This document shows positions 6,864 to 13,082 of a stretch of 13,082 nt of DNA, in pieces (position 1 is the first letter of the stretch; the number at the start of each line of letters is the position of its first letter). The DNA comes from Rhypophila decipiens (Eukaryota > Ascomycota > Sordariomycetes > Sordariales > Naviculisporaceae). The stretch is taken from the NCBI GenBank assembly GCA_033297075.1, contig MU858368.1:1-13082 (forward strand). The letters run 5' to 3'. The notes under the pieces are model-generated. The model did not search any database and was not told the origin of the DNA. It saw only the letters and a program-made list of their open reading frames with translations. Both the position numbers and the translations under genes were made by a program.

Positions 6864-8440
6864 CAACCGCTGCCGGATGCTTCCGAGAAGCTAAGCTTCA
6901 CCCAATTCAAAGCCACTCCACCACCATATGCTATACTTTCACACACCTGGGAGCAGAACAACGACGATGTTTTATGTGAAGAAGTAATAAATGGCCCTAG
7001 AAAGGAAAAAGGAGGCTATCGGAAGATCGAATTTTGTGCGAGCAAGGCCAAACAGGACAACATCCAATACATTTGGGTTGACACGTGTTGCATCGACAAA
7101 TGGAACGACCTTGAGCGTTCGAAGGCGATTAATTCTATGTTCCACTGATAATAGAATGCAGCCAAATGCTATGTCGTCCTGTCGGACGTTCCGGTGCCGG
7201 ACCCGACCGATATTGCCCGACCTGGCGTGTGGGAATCATCCTTCAAGGCATGTAGATAGTTTACTCGAGGCTGGACGCTTCAGGAGCTCGTTGCACCAGC
7301 ATCAGTCGAGTTCTTGTCTTTCAAAGGTCACCTCCTCGGCAACAAGAAATCGCTCGAGCGCTTAATATGCAAAATCACCGGCGTTCCGGCTGAGGTGCTA
7401 CAGAATGGTGCCCACTCTTTCAGGGTGTCTGACGTGAAGGAATGGGCCAAAAACCGCGTGACAACCGAACCGGAAGACCAGATTTACTGTCTCCTTAGTA
7501 TGCTCAACGTCTTTTTAATTCCTTCCTACGGTGAAGGAATTGATAATGCGACGAAACGTCTGGACGATGAACTGGAAAGGATCAGCAACGAAATGCGGTT
7601 TATTGTACTATATGCTCGCAACAACAGTTTTATCGGCTACGAATCACAACTCGCCGAGTTAGAAAGTATGGTACTTGATGGCCAGCAAACGACAAAAATT
7701 GCAATTACGGGACCAGGTGGGATAGGCAAGTCCCAATTAGCACTCGAGCTAGCTCATAGAACGAAACAAACCTACAAGAACTGTTCGGTTTTCTGGATCT
7801 CTGTGGCCGATATGGATAGCTTTTACCAAGCCTGCTTGTATGTCGCTTGGAAACTCAGCATTCTGGGGTGGGACGATGAGAAGCAAGATCCAAGAAAGCG
7901 CGGGAAAGTGGCTACTTATCTATGACGATGCAGATGATGCAATTCTAGGTACTAGCTGGCAACTGAGCCAACGAGTCACCACTTTGTTGGATTTCATACC
8001 GCAGTCAGACAATGGATGCATCATATTCACATTTCACAACGGCCAGTAGCAACACAGCTGAGATGCTCGTGCGCGAAAATACGATACAACTAGGTAAAAT
8101 GGCAGCGGAGACGGCCGTACAAATTCTACGCTGCCATTTGACAAATTCTGGTCTTGCGAATGAAGAACAAGAGGCAAAGCTTTTGCTAGGGGAGCTATTA
8201 TGTCTCCCACTAGCAATTACGCAAGCAGCAGCGTATATCAAGCATAACAAAATATCAATAAGTAAATATCTGGAACTGCTGGCTGAGCATAAGGAAAACG
8301 CCATGAATCCAAGCGACGAAGAATGCGGACAGCAGTTGCAAAACCAGACTGCAGACCCCCTACTAACCAAGCCTTTCTTTACAGACGCGCCAATAGCGAT
8401 CACGATAACCATCCATTGTAATACGATGGTCAAAGAATAA
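6864..8440 (+). pseudogene. HET-NB-ARC NLR pseudogene
   Basis: One frame from 6864 carries a HET (heterokaryon incompatibility) domain: PYAILSHTWEQ at about 6924, GGYRKIEFC, IQYIWVDTCCIDKWND, SKAINSMFH, AAKCYVVLSDV, FTRGWTLQELVAPASVEFLS and a late YGEG. HET domains induce cell death when fused to STAND modules. The same frame enters NB-ARC: P-loop ITGPGGIGKSQLALELA (about 7710-7755) and VFWISVADMDSFY. A frameshift near 7880-7895 moves Walker B (KWLLIYDDADD) to a second frame. Another near 8035 moves LCLPLAITQAAAYI, the GLPL motif, to the third. Stops lie at 7146-7154 (TGA TAA TAG, replacing the usual W-Y-R) and 7257 (TAG, replacing the conserved W before FTRGW). The expected start is lost; a stop lies at 6861. 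After about 8330 similarity ends. There is no repeat domain, so the gene is broken and truncated. Confidence 0.85.
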
Positions 8441-9073
8441 ATGCAAAAGCTTTGCTGAAAATTTAACTACTGTAAGTCTAATTGCCGCTTTCCTTCTTAT
8501 ACGAGATTCTTTATTCAGCCCTGCTGGATCTAAAATCAAGCACAACAGTGCCAAAAATGGATCTGTTTGCATCCTTTTTATAAACTACAGTCGTATATTA
8601 ACAGTCTATCGGGCTGGTGGCAAGGACGCACCCGCTGGTGCGTAATTCAGAGATCTACCGAGTTCGAGGCATCCCGTAAGAACATTATTCACATTCCTGA
8701 GGCCATTTCACCTCTTGAATCTTAGACTCAGACAGTCGTCGTCGAGGTCATTGTTATCATTTTCAAACCCGTTACAAGTGAAGAGAATCCTCTCGTCGTC
8801 ATCACCTTGAACATTAGTCTCAATGAACTCCCACCCAATCTATCAAGAATACCCTACCTCGCCCAGATCAGCGTCATAGAAGACATAGAAGACGGGCCAA
8901 TAAAGTGTGGACAGGGTATATCGTGAGGCGCAAACCAACCGCCCAGTAAATTTACCACAATGTGGGCCGTGGACAACACAGGAGGAATAAATAAGCAGCA
9001 GATTACCTGAGACCGGGGATAGACTACTCACGAGCTGGTAGCTGTGAATATCCTCTACTTTTTTCCCTTATCC
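8441..9073. other. No recognisable gene; probable repeat debris
   Basis: The first 130 bases could be decayed coding sequence after the NB-ARC part (a hydrophobic TTVSLIAAFLL-like stretch with several stops). The section at about 8860-8990 is palindrome-rich (CCACAATGTGGGCCGTGG) and may be LTR-derived, but I could not define its ends. No continuation of the copia protease frame into integrase was found here. Confidence 0.4.
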
Positions 9074-9385
9074 TCACGTTCCGACTAGTTGTCCATCCCC
9101 GATGCCCAGTATGGGCTTGCCCTTATAGGGCCTCAGGGTATTAGAGATAAACATGTCCCGACGCATAAAACTGTGGATGGTGCAGCCACTGTCGGTTATA
9201 ATGATGTCCGCCCGGGCAACCTTGAAAGATGCTTTGGCGGAGTTGGTCATAGAAAAGAATACCTTGGCGATACTTGTCTCGCTGAGGTCTTCGGCGTGGT
9301 CGTCTAATCCAAACACAGGGAAGGTGGCCAATCCGCCGTAGGGATGGTCGGATTTGTCTGAATCTTGCACTCTTCATCAGGGAAT

Positions 9386-9586
9386 TGTCATTGTCCTTGT
9401 TTTTCCTCTTTTTCTCTCTGGCTTCGCCAGAGAGCCTCTCTTATAACTATACATGGTGGCAGTACTAATACCAAACATGACTAAGTTAAACCAATGACAA
9501 AGATTATTATCAAGATATCCAATTGATGACCAATCCGTCACAAACAGGAACATGTATTCTTCCGAGCGACACCGAATATTCTGACA
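9386..9586 (-). mobile_element. Solo LTR (201 bp) nested in copia gag-pro
   Basis: The ends are TGTCA...TGACA, a perfect 5-bp inverted repeat with canonical TG/CA termini. The flanks GGAAT (9381-9385) and GGATT (9587-9591) match at four of five positions, as for an old 5-bp target duplication. Reading on the minus strand, the interior has GTTATAAGAGAGG, a 9-bp hairpin with a GAA loop, and an AG/AAC-rich tract before the end. A single LTR without internal sequence is what recombination between two LTRs leaves. It splits the gag and protease parts of an older copia element. Confidence 0.7.
9414..9434 (-). repeat. 9-bp hairpin with GCGAAGC core in the solo LTR
   Basis: On the plus strand CTCTCTGGC-TTC-GCCAGAGAG is a perfect stem. 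In the LTR sense (minus) the core reads GCGAAGC. The homologous hairpin at 5276-5292 has A-T where this one has G-C, so pairing is preserved. Confidence 0.8.
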
Positions 9587-9906
9587 GGATTCGCCACCAG
9601 GGTCGACTTCTATCGGCTCGCTGCGGGCGACACCGGTAAAGGGTTTTTCGGTGCGGTCCTCGGCGTTTTGCTTGTCGACCTTGATCTTGTTGCGCTTCTG
9701 CTTGTGCTTGTCCTTCTGCTCTTGTCGGTATTGGTCCATAAGTTTAGAGTGCTTGAACCTGCACGTTTCCTCCTTGTGGGTGTTCTGGAGGTGCGAGCGG
9801 TGCTCTTAGCAGTGCCTGCAATTGGCCTTCCGATTGTCTCCGCCACGAGTGATCAGGGCCTTCTGAGCCGCCACGTTGTTGTTATCTTCGCGGGTCTTTT
9901 GACTTC

Positions 9907-10778
9907 ATCAGCCAACCGCTCTTCCTAATCGGCATCTGCGACACCAAACTCGCCGTAGGCGCCGCCCTCCTGCGCATCGCCTCGACAAAATTCTACCGCC
10001 GCCTCATCATCGGCATCATGGGCTTCATGGCCTTTTACACCACTGGCTGCTTTTTTACTCTGGTCCTCCAATGCACTGACATCCGCGCCCTCTGGGACCA
10101 ATCCATCCCGCAAAGCTGCTGGTCCCAATCCACCCTCAAAGGCCTCTCCTATACCAATGTCGCTCTCAATATTCTTACCGACCTCCTCGCCCTTGTTATC
10201 CCTATCCCTATGCTCTGGCACCTCAACGTGAGCCGCCGTACACGCTTTTCCCTCATCTTTGCTCTATCTCTTGGCGCCTTCGCCTGCGCAGCGGCCTTTA
10301 TCAAACTGGCTTCCTTGTTAATTATGGCAAAACCGGCGATTGGCTCTGGGACTCGCGCGACATCTCCATTTGGACCGTAACGGAGTGTAATACAGGAATC
10401 ATCGTCGGCTCCTTGCCAGCCCTACGCCCCATCTTCAAGAAGATTCTCGGTTCCACCCTCGGCTACGGCCGCTCTTCCTCGGGTAGGGTCACCGGGTCAG
10501 GGTACATCAGGCAAGACACCCTCAAGTCGAAATCTCGGAAATCAATCGTGACGGGAAACCCTGGTACCGATGAGACGAGCAGCGAGAGGGCATTCAACTA
10601 CTACGAGATGAATGACGACAAGACGGCCGAAGGCAATGGGAAAGCGCAGGGTGTGGACGGTGCGACGATTTTTGTGACCGAGGTGGGTGCTAGGTCAAGC
10701 GACGAGAGTGTGGATCGCTGGATTGACTGCTCTATACCGGCTGGCTTAACTGACCGGATTGATTATTTAGTGCCATAA
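9907..10778 (+). pseudogene. Fungal rhodopsin-type integral membrane protein remnant
   Basis: The frame opens at about 9907 with DFISQPLFLIGICDTKLAVG and continues AALLRIASTKFYRRLIIGIM, GFMAFYTTGCFFTLVLQC, CWSQSTLKGLSYTNVALNIL, TDLLALVIPIPMLWHLNV and RRTRFSLIFALSLGAFACAA. These are transmembrane helices and loops typical of the SAT4/fungal rhodopsin-domain membrane proteins, which usually have seven helices. The first two or so are missing. At about 10319 (SLLIM.. versus NYGKTGDWLWDSRD) the frame shifts by one step. The second frame continues with SIWTVTECNTGIIVGSLPAL, RPIFKKILGS and a hydrophilic Ser/Lys-rich cytoplasmic tail to 10778. The last 20 residues may be read-through into repeat-like DNA. 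The N-terminal loss coincides with the copia fragment boundary. No motif indicates a ligand or transport role. Confidence 0.8.
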
Positions 10779-10797
10779 CCGGTCTACGTGCACTAAC
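10768..10797. repeat. Inverted repeat TTAGTGC / GCACTAA
   Basis: A 7-bp inverted repeat with a 16-bp spacer that contains CCGGT; ACCGG lies just outside it to the left (10755-10759). It uses the same TTAGTGCC word as the array at 26-91. It lies at the very end of the membrane-protein frame and may mark foreign DNA joined there. Confidence 0.5.
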
Positions 10798-11129
10798 AAC
10801 AAATAACCCTTTTACTGTTAAGAATTATACCCATTCTAAATAGCGACATTGACGGGCTGTTAGCCAAGACTGTAAGAAGGGGTGTTTCTACACTAATTTG
10901 AACCAACACACTACTCGTAATTAGATATTTTCGAATAAAGGGAAGAGGGAAGAGACTCGTCATACGCAGTACATAAGTGATAAACGGGCATATGCTGAAT
11001 GCCCGCAATAAGAGGCGCTCGGTGAAAAATCAACAAAATCCGCGACGCCTCAACCCGCCTCCCTGCACCACACCTGGTCCACGTTTCAGGACCTGCGACA
11101 ATTGGGGGGGGGGGGGGGGGTGGGGGGGA
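10779..11129. other. No recognisable gene; holds a G-tract
   Basis: AT-rich to about 10975, then mixed sequence. A run of 17 G, one T and 7 G occupies 11104-11128. Both strands are open for part of this stretch, but the translations (including a poly-Pro run on the minus strand caused by the G-tract) show no domain. Confidence 0.4.
11104..11128 (+). repeat. G17-T-G7 homopolymer tract
   Basis: A near-pure G run of 25 bases, a potential G-quadruplex. It would make any reading frame across it length-dependent, and runs of this length are also common assembly error points. Confidence 0.8.
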
Positions 11130-11630
11130 AAGGTCTATTCCACCCAGTTCCTGGAGGATGCTATCCGGGGGCTTTATTCTAGACCCGGCAGGGGACTCGA
11201 TGGATACTACCGCTGCTACGTGTCGGACTGGAAGATGCGTGTAAGGTTGGAATGGGTGATTGCCATACGCAATATACAGGTATCCCCCCCTGCAATGAGT
11301 TCCTGAAGGCTGGCCACTGACGTTACCTAGAAATCCAAGGTCCTCCCTCAATTTTTGCTACGTCTTCTGTTCCTCGGGCTGCATTTGCTTGGAGACTACG
11401 AAAATAATTCTGCGCTCGATCTCATTTATAGGGATAAAGAGGCATGGCTTCACTCCATCCAGAAGCTGAGGGTAAGAAGGACCATGTCGCCGCCTGAGAT
11501 GTCCTGTAGTGAAGTTCCGAGCCCGCTCAGGGGCTTTCTGTGGGTCTCCTTCAACCCCTGGCCCAATGATTGGCTGCACAATATCTGCCTCAGGGCCGCC
11601 AATGTCGAATGTCACAAGCGCAGGTCGTAA
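11130..11630 (+). CDS. Possible two-exon gene, unrecognised
   Basis: This is a weak candidate. The plus-strand frame over about 11130-11279 (YSTQFLEDAIRGLYSRPGRG, YYRCYVSDWKMRVRLEWVIA) is fairly rich in C/G at third positions. It runs into a good intron of 51 nt (11280-11330): GTATCC donor after CAG, CTGAC branch site at about 11317 and CCTAG acceptor. Splicing removes the in-frame stop at 11304 and keeps the phase. Exon 2 (11331-11630) reads KSKVLPQFLLRLLFLGLHLL, then LRGFLWVSFNPWPNDWLH, and ends ECHKRRS. I recognise no family. The beginning is unclear because of the G-tract upstream. The opposite strand is also open here, so this could be a chance frame. Confidence 0.3.
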
Positions 11631-11846
11631 CATTACCCGAACAGCAGCCCGGCAGTATGTATGAGGAGACGTCCGGGAAATTACCATTGGAGCTAATCCG
11701 CCTTTCCGTACAGTCGGAGCTGGAGCTTCTCCTTTGCCTCAACCTCTCGAGGGAGCGAGCGAAGCCTCATCACAACTATCAACTTATATACAACAAAGAT
11801 TCCTTACTCAACTGAGCAGCGCCCCGTGGTCAACCTCCACTACACC

Positions 11847-12410
11847 TTATCCCTCAAGTCCCAACTCTGCTAGCTCTGCCTCTAGCTTTGCCTCCAACCT
11901 TGCAGCAAGTTCCTTATCTGCTAACTGGGGTTCCAGCAGTCGTATCGCATTTTTTTTGCATAAAAACTGCTTGGCCAGAGACAAGCGCAGTCATTCCACT
12001 CCCAAGGAAACGAGACGCCACTACATAATCAGAAGTGATTGGATTCAATGAGGTGTATTTGTTAGCCACATGAAACCACACTTCGACGAACAACATTCCC
12101 CATCCTGCCGTTTGCAGGGCGCTCCATGTCAAAGCGGGAACATGGAGCGTGGCAACGTGATCATTATACATGAAACGTGCCAGTTCAACGTATTGGTCGT
12201 TGTTGATTAAAAGAGAAGAATCTTGATAGTCTTAGCAGGAAGAAAAATAGGCGAAGGGCGGATCATCTTACATAGGCTATCCAGGAAAATCTTAGGTATG
12301 TGGACTGTTTGTGTTGCCGGACCCGCACGCAAACCTCGGGAATTGTTAGGATTATCTTCGAGTGAGCGTCTAATCAGGCCGGCCAGCAGCCGCTTAGACT
12401 CGTCGTTCAT
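11847..12410 (-). CDS. Unrecognised two-exon small protein, A8 frameshift
   Basis: Minus-strand gene model of about 170 residues. Exon 1 is 12410-12272 (begins MNDESKRLLAGLIRRSLEDN), the intron is 12271-12222 and exon 2 is 12221-11847. A pyrimidine-rich leader precedes the ATG, which sits in GTACCATGA. Exon 2 reads NNDQYVELARFMYNDHVATL, then hydrophobic stretches (LTWSALQTAGWGMLFVEVWF; VVASRFLGSGMTALVSGQAV) that could be membrane-associated. It ends in a highly charged amphipathic helix or coiled coil (ELAARLEAKLEAELAELGLE). The helix is in a different frame from the rest. The switch falls exactly at a run of eight A (plus-strand T8, 11950-11957), and seven A would give one continuous frame. 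As given, translation stops early, at 11914. I recognise no family or function. The matching splice phase and clean ends support a real gene. Confidence 0.5.
11950..11957 (-). other. A8 run at the frame switch
   Basis: ATG-C-A8-TGCG on the minus strand. With eight A the frame continues ...QKKCDTTAG and stops at 11914. With seven it continues ...QKNAIRLLEPQ into the charged helix. This is a mutation, a sequencing slip or programmed slippage. Confidence 0.65.
12120..12149. repeat. Perfect 10-bp inverted repeat, 10-nt loop
   Basis: CGCTCCATGT and ACATGGAGCG flank CAAAGCGGGA. The hairpin lies inside exon 2 of the small minus-strand gene, encoding about ATLHVPALTWSAL. Confidence 0.8.
12222..12271 (-). 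other. Intron of the small two-exon gene
   Basis: 50 nt, with GTAAGA donor, a GCTAAGA branch-like site and a TCAAG acceptor. Removing it joins T|AT in phase, between ...FLDSL and SSLLINNDQY. Confidence 0.6.
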
Positions 12411-12605
12411 GGTACACTGTGGGTGGACAGTTCGCAGGCTAAGTGAGAGAATAGTTGGAGAGATGTGTAGGGGAATGGAGAATGGAGGACAAAAGAAGAC
12501 AGAACTGAGAAAGAAAATGCAGGGCGAGGGGATTAGGCCAATCTAAATATGTAGGACAGCTGGACCTAGAGTACGGATGCAAAGACGAGCTGGCTTGGTG
12601 AAACC

Positions 12606-12655
12606 TAAACTTTACTGGGCTACTTTGGTCGACCGTCGACCCAACTTCAGTTTAG
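12606..12655. repeat. Nested palindrome
   Basis: An outer CTAAACT ... AGTTTAG pair encloses GGTCGA-CCG-TCGACC. The two concentric stems may be the trace of a transposon end or a cruciform-forming site. Confidence 0.6.
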
Positions 12656-12975
12656 CCAAGAGCTGGGAGGGCGCCGGAAGCACGATTTGTTCCCGGCCCG
12701 TCAGCTGTATCTTCGAGGTTGGCTCCACACGTCCCCGGTGGCGGTTTGCGCCGTTCCTGCTGGTGGCGTGGTTTGTCCTGCTTCCTTTCGCATCCCGACT
12801 CCTCCCTACCAACGGTCGGGAGAACCCCAGTCCAGTCGACTAACCACACCGAAGGAGGTGTCATTTGATAATATGCAAGCGGGTGTTCGGCGACCTGTGG
12901 CTAGCAGCATAGATTGTCATCAGCCCGGGGGGGAGGGAAAGGGAACGGGGCTTGCACCACTTACGATTTCGCCTT

Positions 12976-12994
12976 GGGGGGGGGGGGGGGGGGG
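12976..12994 (+). repeat. G19 homopolymer
   Basis: Nineteen consecutive G just upstream of a TATATAAAT element. It is similar to the tract at 11104-11128. Confidence 0.85.
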
Positions 12995-13082
12995 CACACC
13001 ACGTATATAAATTCCGTGGTTCAAATTCTCGCCCTCAAAAATAAGCCGACGTTGACGGACGCTTAATAAAATGAAAGCTTTT

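Larger units (their letters stand above)
9074..9906 (-). mobile_element. Ty1/copia gag-protease fragment, degenerate
   Basis: Read on the minus strand, 9906-9592 encodes the end of a copia Gag: NNNVAAQKALITRGGDN, then a zinc knuckle of CX2C...HX4C form (CRHC...HKEETC), then a Lys/Gln-rich tail (MDQYRQEQKDKHKQKRNK). The knuckle has an in-frame TAA at 9806-9808. After the nested LTR (9386-9586), 9380-9074 encodes the start of the aspartic protease: IIITDSGCTIHSF with the DSG active site, and KPILGIGDGQLVGT. It is in a different frame from Gag. Nothing of integrase, reverse transcriptase or RNase H is present, and neither outer LTR was found, so this is an internal, dead fragment. On its 5' side it abuts the membrane-protein remnant at about 9906. 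Confidence 0.8.
12411..13082. other. No recognisable gene; promoter-like and repeat-rich right end
   Basis: 12411-12545 is purine-rich on the plus strand (pyrimidine-rich leader of the minus-strand gene). 12606-12655 holds a nested palindrome. 12660-12950 is GC-rich and partly open on both strands without a recognised domain. A G19 tract at 12976-12994 is followed by CCACGTATATAAATTCCGTGG, a TATA-like core inside a short CCACG/CGTGG inverted repeat, which may be a promoter pointing out of the window. Confidence 0.4.

Noticed and set aside
6572..6961. Minus-strand 129-codon frame
   Set aside because: No domain, and its right part is antisense to the HET start (PYAILSHTW).
8005..8433. Minus-strand 142-codon frame
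   Set aside because: Fully antisense to the GLPL-containing NB-ARC remnant on the plus strand.
9610..9928. Frames of Thr/Arg/Ser-rich (minus) and Val/Leu-rich (plus) character around 9610-9928
   Set aside because: Out-of-frame readings of the copia Gag zinc-knuckle and Lys/Gln tail; the correct minus frame shows Gag features.
9925..10221. Minus-strand 98-codon acidic frame
   Set aside because: Antisense of the transmembrane coding sequence of the rhodopsin-type gene.
11734..12051. Plus-strand Ser-rich frame
   Set aside because: Its Ser/Ala-rich part is the complement of the charged coiled-coil tail of the minus-strand gene, which has better start, splice and stop signals.
13014..13034. GGTTCAAATTC resembling a tRNA B box near 13018
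   Set aside because: No A box or cloverleaf stems can be found upstream; the G19 tract and TATA-like core occupy the required space.

Overview
The window looks like nuclear DNA of a filamentous ascomycete (Pezizomycotina). Introns are about 50 nt with GTAAG-type donors and CTAAC/CTGAC-like branch points. The recognisable domains are fungal (SesA, Helo_like_N, HET, NB-ARC-TPR, fungal rhodopsin-type membrane protein), and there are Ty1/copia remnants with short LTRs. I cannot name the species. The density of broken genes and transposon debris suggests an accessory or fast-evolving region.

Layout. 302-1150 (-): fragment resembling a STAND-type NTPase without a visible P-loop. 1712-4169 (-): the centrepiece, a three-exon NLR with an N-terminal Gly/Asn/Gln-rich amyloid-signalling-like motif, an NB-ARC domain and a near-identical 42-residue TPR array; one base is missing in the third TPR. 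4771-5121 (+): the start of a SesA-domain gene, divergent from the NLR and cut off after the domain, followed by an LTR-like relic (5162-5340). 5669-6173 (+): broken N-terminal domain of another STAND protein (Helo_like_N type). 6864-8440 (+): heavily mutated HET-NB-ARC gene. 9074-9906 (-): copia gag/protease fragment interrupted by a 201-bp solo LTR. 9907-10778 (+): rhodopsin-type integral membrane protein remnant missing its N-terminus. 11130-11630 (+): weak candidate gene. 11847-12410 (-): unrecognised two-exon gene of about 170 residues with an apparent one-base slip in an A8 run. The right end has palindromes and a G19 tract.

How it fits together (inference). Fungal NLRs with N-terminal amyloid motifs signal by templating the same fold on a cell-death effector encoded nearby. 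Here the receptor is almost intact. The adjacent SesA gene has lost its C-terminal half, where a matching motif would be expected. Around them lie remains of at least three other NLR-type genes in different states of decay. The region reads as an NLR/allorecognition turnover hotspot in which receptors and effectors are broken by frameshifts, nonsense changes and retroelements. The partner effector, if it survives, would be outside this window.
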